From NCBI GenBank assembly GCA_020350305.1, contig CP070709.1, forward strand, positions 1,270,102 to 1,281,152: a DNA stretch of 11,051 nt, written 5' to 3'. Positions within the stretch are counted from its first letter, which is position 1. Each line of letters starts with the position of its first letter. Shown here piece after piece: positions 1 through 6,085 of this stretch. This stretch comes from Candidatus Bathyarchaeota archaeon. GTDB lineage: Archaea > Thermoproteota > Bathyarchaeia > Bathyarchaeales > Bathyarchaeaceae. The position numbers and the translations under genes are program-made. The notes under the pieces were generated by a model. That model did not search any database, was not told where the DNA came from, and saw nothing but the letters and a program-made list of their open reading frames with translations.

Positions 1-356
1 GCAGTTTGGGCATGGGAATTTTGTTGCTTCTGTTGTTGGCGCTACGATTCTGTGGCATGATGTGCATGTGGGCATGGCGGTTGTTGATTGTTTTGTCACG
101 GTTGATTCCTCGTGGAATGTTCGATATAATGCGTGGTTGTTTATATGTGCTGTGTTTTTTAGGTTCTACGTGTGTTTGTTACGTTATTTGTGTATTTCTC
201 TCTCTCATTAGACCCCCCCATAGCCCCCCTGTACCAGAGAGGCTGATCCGTATTGAACAAGCATGCATGCAATTTGTCAAGTAGATAGCCGATATTCTTA
301 TCCTACGATGATGAGCTGTAGGTTGCGAAGGCCTCACAAAATGAGATAAACAATTT
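1..356. other. No supported gene; T/G-rich stretch
   Basis: I see no convincing gene here. A frame open from the left edge (2-211, about 69 codons, ending TAG) could be the 3' end of a gene starting outside the window. The overlapping ATG frame at 6-284 is hydrophobic and Cys-rich, as expected from T/G-rich DNA read by chance. Neither has a recognisable domain or ribosome binding site. The stretch also holds two C-runs near 212-228 and the palindrome GCATGCATGC at 261-270. Confidence 0.4.
261..270. repeat. GCATGCATGC palindrome, copy 1
   Basis: A perfect 10-base palindrome in non-coding DNA. An identical copy occurs at 9197-9206, also between genes. Shorter ATGCAT cores occur in other gaps at about 6018, 7422 and 7607. 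Confidence 0.4.
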
Positions 357-806
357 ATGGGCATCTCTAGTCTTCTTCTAACAGTTTTGATAGGGCTAGA
401 ATGGGCAGCAGTGGGGTTGCTGCGATTGGGACTAGGAAAGAGCCGCACGGTGAAGCGACGTGTAGCACGTTTCAAAGATAGGGGGCAAGAATCGCTGCCA
501 GCATGCACGTTGTTTGTGAAACAGGCATCCATCGTCAGATTCAATCTTGTAGCACGTCGGAGTGAGGTATTGCGGCGTTCCAGCGACGTAAAGGTTGATG
601 CTGAATATCTGTCGATTCCAAAAGCGGCTGAGTTTCCAAGTGAGAAGGAGCTGCCTTTTGCTTATGTTCCGTTTGACGCGAACAACACGGCTTCGACGCG
701 CCGAGAATATCAACGTTCATTTGACGCTGAGCTCTACTTCTATTCAAAGATTTTTAGCTTCAAGGTGACCAGTGCAGTTGAGCCGATGGAGATCGAGAAC
801 CTCTAG
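357..806 (+). CDS. Hypothetical protein with an N-terminal hydrophobic segment
   Basis: I do not recognise this 149-residue product. Residues about 4-26 are hydrophobic and are followed by a basic stretch (about 27-43), so a single N-terminal membrane anchor with the rest cytoplasmic is possible. The C-terminal half (about residues 75-149) is more charged and ordinary in composition and ends with an acidic tail. No clear Shine-Dalgarno sequence precedes the ATG and no TATA-like box stands out at a fitting distance. Weak support comes from its length and from the protein-like composition of its second half. It may be a chance ORF or a lineage-specific gene. It stands alone, about 180 bases before the next putative gene. 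Confidence 0.35.
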   Translation: MGISSLLLTVLIGLEWAAVGLLRLGLGKSRTVKRRVARFKDRGQESLPACTLFVKQASIVRFNLVARRSEVLRRSSDVKVDAEYLSIPKAAEFPSEKELPFAYVPFDANNTASTRREYQRSFDAELYFYSKIFSFKVTSAVEPMEIENL

Positions 807-938
807 GATTTTGGTGGCACTCCCAATATCTCTTCTTATATAGATGCGAGGAAAACACATCCAAATGTGTACTTGTTTTTTGTGGCTTAGCACGCGTATC
901 AAACACTTATGTAAACTTCCATAGTCAGTTGGGGTGTC

Positions 939-949
939 TACTATAAGAG
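939..949 (+). promoter_or_regulatory. Candidate TATA box for the hrb-dfx cluster
   Basis: The sequence TACTATAAGAG resembles an archaeal TATA box. A transcript starting about 25 bases downstream (near 970) would begin just before a GAGGCG Shine-Dalgarno-like sequence (972-977) and the ATG at 984. This would make the cluster transcript start upstream of the small broken gene at 984-1137. Position and sequence are the only support. Confidence 0.3.
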
Positions 950-983
950 AAAACTAAGAAGAAAGAAAATTGAGGCGTAACGA

Positions 984-1137
984 ATGAGGGAAGTTAGAGA
1001 ATTGTTGAACTAACTCGTGAAAGCTGTCCTGTTGGGAAAATTTTCGAAGGGGCTAGTGTGGAAATAGATTATAATCTAAAGCGTGCAAAAGAATAATGAC
1101 AAAGATGAACCCAGAAGAATATCTGAGAAGAATCTGA
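984..1137 (+). pseudogene. Possible frameshifted small gene in the hrb leader
   Basis: An ATG at 984 has a Shine-Dalgarno-like GAGGCG six bases upstream, but its frame stops at 1011-1013 after nine residues. The next frame, open from 998 to a stop at 1094-1096, reads protein-like sequence including RESCPVGKIFEGASVEI. A third frame opens with an ATG at 1096, overlapping that stop as TAATG, and ends at 1135-1137 with MNPEEYLRRI. Joining the three with two single-base shifts, near 998-1001 and 1094-1096, would give one small protein of about 50 residues. I do not recognise a family. It may be a decayed gene, a chain of tiny coupled ORFs, or chance. The last piece is in frame with hrb but separated from it by the TGA. 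Confidence 0.28.
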
Positions 1138-1146
1138 GGGAGAGAT

Positions 1147-1833
1147 ATGAATCTTGAAGCGTTGCATAGAATAAGTTATGGCTTGTATGTTGTAACTTCT
1201 AGAAAAAGTGGTAGTTTTAACGGTCAGATTGCCAATACGGTGTTTCAAGTAACTTCTGAACCAGCAACAATAGCAGTGAGTATTAATAAGCAGAACTTCA
1301 CGCACGAGTTTATCCGAGAAAGCAACGTCTTCGCCGTTTCGGTTCTTTCAAAGAATGCGCCGTCAAAGTTTATTGGTCATTTCGGATTCAGATCTGGAAG
1401 AGATGAAGACAAATTCAAAGGAATAAATTATAAAGCTGGCAGGACTGGTGCACCAATAGTTTTGGATCATGTAGTTGCATATGTAGAGGCTGAGGTGATT
1501 AGAGAAATTGATGCGGGGACACACACCATTTTCATTGGTAAATTGGTTGATGCAGAAATCTTGACTAATGAGGAACCTATGACCTATGCTTATTACCATG
1601 ACATCAAGAGGGGTGTAACTCCTAAGGCGGCTCCAACTTACTTAAAGGAAGAAAAGGGAGGAGGTGATGAAATGGTAAAATACAGATGCACTGTTTGCGG
1701 GTATATATATGACCCGGAGGAGGGTGATCCCGAATCCAGAATAAAACCGGGAACCCCGTTTGAAGAACTGCCGGATGACTGGGTCTGCCCAGTTTGCGGC
1801 GTAACGAAAGATATGTTTGAAAAGGTGGAGTAA
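1147..1833 (+). CDS. hrb: Flavin reductase-rubredoxin fusion (high molecular weight rubredoxin)
   Basis: This cytoplasmic electron carrier should take electrons from NAD(P)H through bound FMN to a rubredoxin iron centre and deliver them to the flavodiiron protein encoded next. Residues 1-165 form a flavin reductase-like split-barrel domain: an N-terminal [10 protein letters not shown] motif, the FMN-binding stretch around [16 protein letters not shown], and [10 protein letters not shown] near residues 122-131. A charged, glycine-rich linker (about 166-175) leads to a complete 53-residue rubredoxin (176-228) with two CxxCG knuckles and the usual aromatic residues. The ATG follows a GAGGGAGAG sequence by two bases. 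The stop lies eight bases before fprA, so the two are almost certainly cotranscribed. The same Hrb-FprA pairing is known from Moorella thermoacetica, where it reduces NO and O2. A strong internal ribosome binding site sits before the rubredoxin part. Confidence 0.93.
   Translation: MNLEALHRISYGLYVVTSRKSGSFNGQIANTVFQVTSEPATIAVSINKQNFTHEFIRESNVFAVSVLSKNAPSKFIGHFGFRSGRDEDKFKGINYKAGRTGAPIVLDHVVAYVEAEVIREIDAGTHTIFIGKLVDAEILTNEEPMTYAYYHDIKRGVTPKAAPTYLKEEKGGGDEMVKYRCTVCGYIYDPEEGDPESRIKPGTPFEELPDDWVCPVCGVTKDMFEKVE
1660..1674 (+). promoter_or_regulatory. Internal Shine-Dalgarno and ATG before the rubredoxin domain
   Basis: GGAGGTGAT (1660-1668), three bases, then ATG (1672-1674), in frame with hrb at codon 176, exactly where the rubredoxin domain begins. 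The geometry equals the start of the ferritin gene (GGAGGTGAT, three bases, ATG at 3045) and of the next gene (GGAGGTGAG, three bases, TTG at 3605). Initiation here would yield a free 53-residue rubredoxin from the same message. The same bases also encode the Gly-Gly-Gly-Asp-Glu linker, so the match could be a by-product of linker codons. Confidence 0.55.
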
Positions 1834-1841
1834 AATAGGGA

Positions 1842-3029
1842 ATGAAGCCGAGAGAATTAAAGGCAAACATTCACTGGGTTGGAGCAGTAGATTGGGATAG
1901 GCGACTTTTCGACGAACTTGTTCCGCTTCCTGATGGAACAAGTTATAACGCTTATCTCGTTAGGGGCAGTGAAAAAACGGCTCTGATTGACACTGTTGAC
2001 CCAGCTATGGCGAGTGTGCTGCTAGATAACTTGAATCAGCCGGGTGTTAAAAACATAGATTATGTTATTGTGAACCATGCGGAACAAGACCATTCAGGAA
2101 CATTACCTCAAATATTGAGGCTGTACCCAAATGCCCTGGTTGTTGCAACTCCTAAATGCAAAGATCTGCTCACGAACTTGCTCCTAATTCCTGAAAGCAA
2201 AATCACAACTGTGAAAGATGGGGGAACCCTCTCGTTTGGGGATAAAACCTTAGAGTTTATCCATGCCCCTTGGGTTCATTGGCCAGAAACAATGCTTACA
2301 TACCTAAGGGAAGACAAGATACTCTTCACCTGTGATTTGTTTGGCTCTCATCTTGCAACATCTGATTTGTACGTAACCGATGAAGCAACAGTTTACGAGG
2401 CGGCTAAGAGATACTATGCAGAAATCATGATGCCATTTAAAACAGTAATTCAGAAGAATCTAGAAAAAATAAAAGATATACAAATAGACGTGATAGCACC
2501 AAGCCATGGTCCACTATATGATAAGCCAAAGGTCATACTGGAAGCGTACAAAGATTGGGTTTACGCCCCGCCTAAAAACATCGTTGTATTGCCTTATATC
2601 TCAATGCACGGTAGCACCAAGAAGATGGTAGAATATTTCGCTGCTACTTTAGTTGAAAGAGGCATAACTGTGAAACAATTCAATCTGGCTAAAACAGATA
2701 TTGGAAAATTGGCAATTGCATTAGTGGACGCCGCTACAATTGTGGTAGGATCACCCACAGTCTTAGTTGGACCGCATCCGAATGTTGTTTATGCGGTTTA
2801 CCTTGCAAATGCTTTGAGGCCAAAACTGAAGTTTGCATCATTAATCGGGTCTTATGGCTGGGGTGGAAAGATGGTGGAACAAATCACACGGATGCTGTCT
2901 AACCTAAACGTTGAGTTGCTTGAGCCCGTTGTCATAAAAGGGTTTCCAAAAGAACAAGATTTTGGGGCGTTAGATAGATTAGCTGATGAAATCTTAGACA
3001 AACACAAGGAACATAACTTAACAAACTGA
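1842..3029 (+). CDS. fprA: Flavodiiron protein (A-type), O2/NO reductase
   Basis: This soluble enzyme reduces O2 to water or NO to N2O at a diiron site fed by FMN, protecting anaerobes. Residues 1-245 are a metallo-beta-lactamase-like domain with every diiron ligand present: H79, E81, D83 (in HAEQDH), H146, D165 and H222 (in SHGP). These positions track those of Desulfovibrio gigas rubredoxin:oxygen oxidoreductase. Residues 247-395 are a flavodoxin-like domain with the FMN phosphate loop SMHGSTKKM near 254-262. The length of 395 residues is normal for the class A two-domain form, with no fused rubredoxin. That is consistent with the rubredoxin being supplied by hrb eight bases upstream. The ATG has only a modest AGGGA upstream, and translation is probably coupled to hrb. 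The ferritin gene follows after 15 bases. Confidence 0.95.
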   Translation: MKPRELKANIHWVGAVDWDRRLFDELVPLPDGTSYNAYLVRGSEKTALIDTVDPAMASVLLDNLNQPGVKNIDYVIVNHAEQDHSGTLPQILRLYPNALVVATPKCKDLLTNLLLIPESKITTVKDGGTLSFGDKTLEFIHAPWVHWPETMLTYLREDKILFTCDLFGSHLATSDLYVTDEATVYEAAKRYYAEIMMPFKTVIQKNLEKIKDIQIDVIAPSHGPLYDKPKVILEAYKDWVYAPPKNIVVLPYISMHGSTKKMVEYFAATLVERGITVKQFNLAKTDIGKLAIALVDAATIVVGSPTVLVGPHPNVVYAVYLANALRPKLKFASLIGSYGWGGKMVEQITRMLSNLNVELLEPVVIKGFPKEQDFGALDRLADEILDKHKEHNLTN

Positions 3030-3044
3030 AAAGGAGGTGATAAT

Positions 3045-3569
3045 ATGCTAAGTAAGAGAATGGTAAAGGCGCTGAATAAGCAGATCAACAACGAGTTTTA
3101 TTCAGCGTATCTGTACCTGTCCATGTCTGCCCACAGCACTTTCATTGGAATGAAGGGATTTGCCAACTGGTTTATGGTTCAGTATCAGGAAGAGATGACG
3201 CATGTCATGAAAATCTACGACTACGTCAATGACCAAGGCGGACAGGTGAAGCTCATGGCTGTTGCACAGCCACCGGCAGAATTCGGATCGCCTTTAGAAA
3301 TGTTTGAAAAGACCTTGAAACATGAGAAGTTCATCACAAAGTGCATCAACGATCTCGTTAACCTTGCGATCGAGGAAAAAGATCATGCTACAAACATCTT
3401 TCTCCAATGGTTTGTGACTGAACAGATTGAAGAAGAAGCTAATGACAATGAGGTCCTCTCCAAATTGAAACTTGTTGGAGAAGAAGGCAATGGATTGCTT
3501 ATGATAGACAGAGAACTTGCGGCACGGATATTTACGCCTCCAGTGCCGTCTAAGGAGAGTGAAGCGTAA
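3045..3569 (+). CDS. ftn: Non-haem ferritin
   Basis: Ferritin assembles as a 24-subunit shell that oxidises Fe(II) and stores the ferric mineral. The 174-residue length is standard for prokaryotic FtnA. The four-helix bundle keeps the full ferroxidase centre at the same numbering as E. coli FtnA: E17, E50, H53, E94, Q127 and E130. E49 and E129 are also present and would fit the third iron site. The final ten or so residues (PPVPSKESEA) form a flexible tail. The start is fixed by a near-perfect AAGGAGGTGAT ending three bases before the ATG. It lies 15 bases after fprA and 35 before a second ferritin-like gene, so it belongs to the oxygen-defence cluster. Removal of free Fe(II) would limit hydroxyl radical formation from the peroxide made by the desulfoferrodoxin downstream. 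Confidence 0.95.
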   Translation: MLSKRMVKALNKQINNEFYSAYLYLSMSAHSTFIGMKGFANWFMVQYQEEMTHVMKIYDYVNDQGGQVKLMAVAQPPAEFGSPLEMFEKTLKHEKFITKCINDLVNLAIEEKDHATNIFLQWFVTEQIEEEANDNEVLSKLKLVGEEGNGLLMIDRELAARIFTPPVPSKESEA

Positions 3570-3592
3570 AATCGTGAAACAATTAGAGAAAA

Positions 3593-3607
3593 GGAGGTGA
3601 GCATTTG
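3593..3607 (+). promoter_or_regulatory. Shine-Dalgarno that fixes a TTG start
   Basis: GGAGGTGAG (3593-3601) followed after three bases by TTG (3605-3607). The spacing is identical to that of the ferritin gene, and no in-frame ATG lies nearby, so TTG is the start of the following gene. Confidence 0.8.
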
Positions 3608-4084
3608 ATTTCAAAGGATGAATTAGTAGGCTTTCTGAAGAAGCAGGTTAACATTGAAAATGAGATTGTAGATTCGGTAAATGGAGCCTTAGGGGAAATA
3701 GGAAATCCAGCTGTTAAGGGGGTTCTGGAAGGAATATCCCTGGATTCTCTGAAACATGCAAAAATGTACAGTGCAGCCATTAGTCTGCTAACGAGCGTTC
3801 TCCCTGCTCTCACACAAGAGAATCTAGACAAGCAAAGAGAACTTGTGGAAAAGCATGTGCGCATGGAAGCAAAGCTCATTGAAAAAATCAGCAAGGTACT
3901 GCCTAGCATTGAAAATAAGAATGTTAAACTTCTCTTGAACGCAATATCGCTGGATGAAAAAAGACATCATCAACTCTTGAAGGAAGTTCTAGAAATTCTT
4001 GTTCGAGGAGAAACTATAACCGAGGAAGACTGGTGGGAAGTTCTTTGGAAAAACGTTCCGTTCCACGGGGCTCCTGGAGGATAG
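3605..4084 (+). CDS. Ferritin-like four-helix protein with two-fold internal repeat
   Basis: This 159-residue helical protein appears to belong to the ferritin-like superfamily, although I cannot name a subfamily. Candidate diiron ligands recur at an exact 70-residue offset: E18/E88, D47/D117 and H51/H121. The ISLDSLKHAKMY segment (44-55) matches ISLDEKRHHQLL (114-125), giving two helix-pair repeats (about 14-64 and 84-134). The C-terminal 20 residues are Trp-rich and Gly/Pro-ended, outside the bundle. It starts with TTG after a perfect Shine-Dalgarno sequence. Its place between ferritin and the EncFtn-like gene suggests iron oxidation or peroxide handling, but this is inference. It lacks a rubredoxin-type CxxC tail, so it is not a classical rubrerythrin. 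A rubrerythrin-like oxidase or a DNA-free Dps-like role are alternatives. Confidence 0.8.
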   Translation: MISKDELVGFLKKQVNIENEIVDSVNGALGEIGNPAVKGVLEGISLDSLKHAKMYSAAISLLTSVLPALTQENLDKQRELVEKHVRMEAKLIEKISKVLPSIENKNVKLLLNAISLDEKRHHQLLKEVLEILVRGETITEEDWWEVLWKNVPFHGAPGG

Positions 4085-4094
4085 TGGAGGGAAG

Positions 4095-4214
4095 ATGAAG
4101 CTGTCAGATGTTGAGGTTGACTTGACAAATGCAGTGGCGACGGAGTATGCGTTGACGTATGTCCTGCCATGTTTGAGACTCACTTTTATGTTTGACAAAA
4201 CGAATAATAGATAG
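4095..4214 (+). CDS. Possible 39-residue small protein inside the iron cluster
   Basis: The 166-base gap between two ferritin-like genes contains a 39-codon ORF preceded by GGAGGG (4086-4091), three bases from the ATG. The first half (about residues 1-22, including DLTNAVATEYALTYVL) reads like an amphipathic helix and faintly resembles a ferritin first helix with an E-Y pair. The second half is short and ends in polar residues. It may be a real microprotein, the stump of a truncated ferritin-like gene, or chance. The well-formed ribosome binding site is the main argument for translation. I assign no function. Confidence 0.33.
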   Translation: MKLSDVEVDLTNAVATEYALTYVLPCLRLTFMFDKTNNR

Positions 4215-4250
4215 TTGTGAATGTAGTATTCAAGAAGGTGTTTTGAGGAG

Positions 4251-4532
4251 ATGTTATCCCAAATACCTATACAGTTAGAGAAAGTTTCGAAGAAGTATGT
4301 GGACCGTGAAATACTAAGAGTTGCGGTGATAGCTGAACTGGACGCAATAAGCCTATATGAACAACTGGCAGCCGCGACGGATAACGGAGGCATCAAAAAG
4401 ATTCTGCTTGATGTAGCTAGAGAAGAGAAAACGCATGTGGGAGAGTTTCAAACCTTACTGCTAAAAGAAGATAAGGAACAAGTTGAAGAGTTAGAAAAAG
4501 GTAAAGAAGAAGTTGAGGAGGTAATCGGATGA
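4251..4532 (+). CDS. Encapsulated-ferritin-like (EncFtn) protein
   Basis: This 93-residue, two-helix ferritin-like protein resembles the family packaged in encapsulin compartments. In Pyrococcus furiosus the equivalent domain is fused to the N-terminus of the shell protein; the shared features recalled from memory are the MLS start, the ELDAI..YEQ helix and the DVAREEK.HVGEF motif. The predicted ferroxidase ligands are E29, E59 and H62, matching E32, E62 and H65 of Rhodospirillum rubrum EncFtn with a shift of three. Y36 lies beside the first ligand. Members act as decamers in which the iron site forms between subunits. The tail (about 73-93) is an acidic helix; no long extension typical of an encapsulin targeting peptide follows. 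AAGGTG (4235-4240) supports the ATG. The stop overlaps the desulfoferrodoxin start as ATGA. No encapsulin shell gene is present in the window. Confidence 0.85.
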   Translation: MLSQIPIQLEKVSKKYVDREILRVAVIAELDAISLYEQLAAATDNGGIKKILLDVAREEKTHVGEFQTLLLKEDKEQVEELEKGKEEVEEVIG

Positions 4533-4906
4533 CTGAACTAAAGCAAAATTACAAATGTAACATCTGTGGCAACATCGTCGAAGTCATGCACACCGGAGTA
4601 GGACAACTCGTCTGCTGTGGTCAACCAATGGAACTACTTGCAGAAAAAATCGAAGACGTTGGCTTGGAAAAACATGTTCCAGTGATAGAAAGGACTGGGA
4701 ACAAAGTGAAGGTCAAGGTTGGTAGTGTTCCACATCCCATGGAGCAGAAGCATTACATTGAGTGGATAGAAATAACTGCTGACGGTAAAACTTGCAGAAA
4801 ATTCCTAAAATCAGGAGACAAGCCAGAAGCAGAGTTCGAAACCACAATGGAGAAAATAAAGGCAAGAGAATACTGTAACATCCACGGACTCTGGAAATCA
4901 AAATAG
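4529..4906 (+). CDS. dfx: Desulfoferrodoxin (class I superoxide reductase)
   Basis: This enzyme reduces superoxide to hydrogen peroxide with electrons from rubredoxin, without releasing O2 as superoxide dismutase would. The N-terminal desulforedoxin domain has the Fe(Cys)4 ligands C10, C13, C29 and C30. The C-terminal domain has the catalytic Fe(His)4Cys site: H49, H69, H75, C116 and H119, with the conserved E47-K48 pair of the active-site loop. The numbering coincides with the classical two-iron desulfoferrodoxins and the 125-residue length is typical. The ATG overlaps the preceding stop and is preceded by GAGGAGGT (4515-4522). The rubredoxin made from hrb, fused or free, is the obvious electron donor. 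This is the last gene of the cluster; an inverted repeat and T-run follow. Confidence 0.96.
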   Translation: MTELKQNYKCNICGNIVEVMHTGVGQLVCCGQPMELLAEKIEDVGLEKHVPVIERTGNKVKVKVGSVPHPMEQKHYIEWIEITADGKTCRKFLKSGDKPEAEFETTMEKIKAREYCNIHGLWKSK

Positions 4907-4920
4907 AATCTGACAGATCA

Positions 4921-4954
4921 GTGAAAACATTTTCACATAATCCTCTCTTTTTTT
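4921..4954 (+). terminator. Inverted repeat and T-run after desulfoferrodoxin
   Basis: GTGAAAACATTTTCAC (4921-4936) has 7-base arms around a two-base centre, and a run of seven T residues follows at 4948-4954 within pyrimidine-rich DNA. T-runs alone can end archaeal transcription, so termination of the hrb-dfx transcript here is reasonable. The very short loop also fits a protein-binding operator rather than an RNA hairpin. Confidence 0.5.
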
Positions 4955-5013
4955 CTACTTAGTACGCAATTCTTAAACCAAGATAGCTCATTAGAGTCCC
5001 ATTGCGTGATCTA

Positions 5014-5430
5014 ATGAAGAAAAATGTGTTATTCATTTGCACTCACAATTCTGCCCGTTCCCAAATGGCAGAAGGATTATTGAATTCTCTTTATGGAGAT
5101 AAATTTGAAGCTTACAGTGCTGGAATAGAACCTGCCAAAGTTAATTCTCACGCTGTTAGGGTAATGGCGGAAATCGGAATTGACATCTCAAAGCATCGTT
5201 CCAAGAACATTAAAGAGTTTCGTGGAAAAAAATTCGACTATGTTGTTACAGTATGCGACCATGCAAAAGAGGCATGCCCCTTCTTTCCAGGAGGCAAAAT
5301 CTTCCTTCACAAAGGGTTTAATGACCCAGCTAAGTTTAAGGGCACTGAAGATGAAGTATTGACAAAAGTCAGGCACGTAAGGGATGAAATTAATGAATGG
5401 ATCAGAAAAACGTTTGGTGAAGACAATTAG
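5014..5430 (+). CDS. arsC: Arsenate reductase, thioredoxin-coupled LMW-phosphatase type
   Basis: This cytoplasmic enzyme would reduce arsenate to arsenite by a cascade of three cysteines. From the ATG at 5014 (138 residues) the P-loop CTHNSARS carries the nucleophile C9 and R15. The resolving pair is C81 and C88 in CDHAKEAC, and D104 lies in the FNDPAKF loop. These match Staphylococcus aureus ArsC C10, C82, C89 and D105 with a shift of one, so this is the arsenate-reducing rather than the tyrosine-phosphatase branch. An in-frame TTG at 5002 would add four residues; I prefer the ATG because the protein then begins directly before the first beta strand. No clear ribosome binding site is seen. 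No arsenite exporter or ArsR-like regulator lies next to it. The nearby disulfide reductase and glutaredoxin-like protein could re-reduce it. Confidence 0.88.
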   Translation: MKKNVLFICTHNSARSQMAEGLLNSLYGDKFEAYSAGIEPAKVNSHAVRVMAEIGIDISKHRSKNIKEFRGKKFDYVVTVCDHAKEACPFFPGGKIFLHKGFNDPAKFKGTEDEVLTKVRHVRDEINEWIRKTFGEDN

Positions 5431-5922
5431 GGTGCACGATTGAACTTTTCTCCAAAAAATGACTTTTTGTGCAAACCTCGAAATCTTTCCCTGGAGCAGC
5501 TAGCTTGAAGACTTCAGTAAATTCATCGTCATTCAAGACTTTGTATGTTTCTTTTGCTCGCCAGCCAGAAGGAATATTCTCAATGCTCTCGGTGACGAAT
5601 ACCATAGTCTTGCCGTCCTCAGCAAGATTTTGAAGAATATACTGATTGACGAACCCTTCCACGTGAAATTGCCGCAAGACAAACCTCTCTCTATTACTGT
5701 CGTAACTGAAGAAACCTATGTCTTCATGAACTTCTCCTTTTGGATTTTTAGCTTGCGGCGCGAATGTGGACTTGTTTCTTGCCTGAAGAAACTTTCCATT
5801 TGGCACGAACCTGTAATCCTGTTCACTCTTTGACTTTCCGAGCATCCTTCGCTTGTGCCCTTCCATGAACCAACGAAAAACTTGAATGGAAACCAGACAT
5901 CCTGCTTCTTATCTTTTTTCAT
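5402..5922 (-). pseudogene. Frameshifted nitrobindin-like/DUF1579-like beta-barrel gene
   Basis: Two overlapping minus-strand frames join into one protein of about 173 residues. The frame starting at ATG 5922 gives an N-terminus with FKFFVGSWKGTSEG, the W-x-G pattern typical of small calycin-like barrels. It then loses sense near 5846-5838. The frame covering 5866-5402 continues with residues such as DYRFVPNGKFLQ, KGEVHEDIGFFSYD, FVLRQFHVEGFVNQ and ENIPSGWRAKETY, which look like one conserved barrel domain. Restoring a single base in the TGCTCGG stretch links them. I assign the family loosely: a nitrobindin-like or DUF1579-like ligand- or haem-binding barrel. No proximal haem ligand could be confirmed. 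It may be a true pseudogene, an assembly error, or recoded. Its 3' end overlaps the convergent arsenate reductase gene by 29 bases. Confidence 0.72.
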
Positions 5923-6038
5923 CTTCTCTCAAGACCCCACTACTTCTGTTGAGCAACTTGGCATGTTTTATGTCTCTTGTGCTTTTTGCCTGTTATGCGT
6001 ATCTTCGTGCCATCGGAATGCATGCTTACATGATTAAT

Positions 6039-6048
6039 CCTTATAACA
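6039..6048 (+). promoter_or_regulatory. Candidate TATA box for the permease gene
   Basis: CCTTATAACA lies about 40 bases before the permease ATG. A start about 25 bases downstream (near 6069) would leave a short leader of roughly 16 bases. Support is by sequence and spacing only. The 163-base gap 5923-6085 must also hold the promoter of the divergent minus-strand gene. Confidence 0.35.
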
Positions 6049-6085
6049 CTATTTCGATGTTAATTATCAAGTAGCGTGGTTTTTT

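Noticed and set aside
6..284. 92-codon hydrophobic ORF on the plus strand.
   Set aside because: Composition reflects T/G-rich DNA, there is no ribosome binding site, and another frame is open across most of the same stretch.
302..322. CCTAC...GTAGG stem enclosing ATGATGA, resembling the C box of a C/D small RNA.
   Set aside because: No CTGA D box or second box pair lies at the right distance, and the stem is only five base pairs.
179..544. 121-codon minus-strand ORF.
   Set aside because: It runs antisense to part of 357-806, has no start signal, and its composition shows no domain-like character.
1065..1078. Perfect 14-base AT-rich palindrome TAGATTATAATCTA upstream of hrb, possible operator or TATA box.
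   Set aside because: About one perfect 14-base palindrome is expected by chance in an AT-rich window this size, and it lies in the protein-like frame of the putative broken small gene.
5886..6074. Short plus-strand ORFs before the permease.
   Set aside because: They are antisense to the start of the frameshifted barrel gene or lie in promoter DNA, and have no ribosome binding site.
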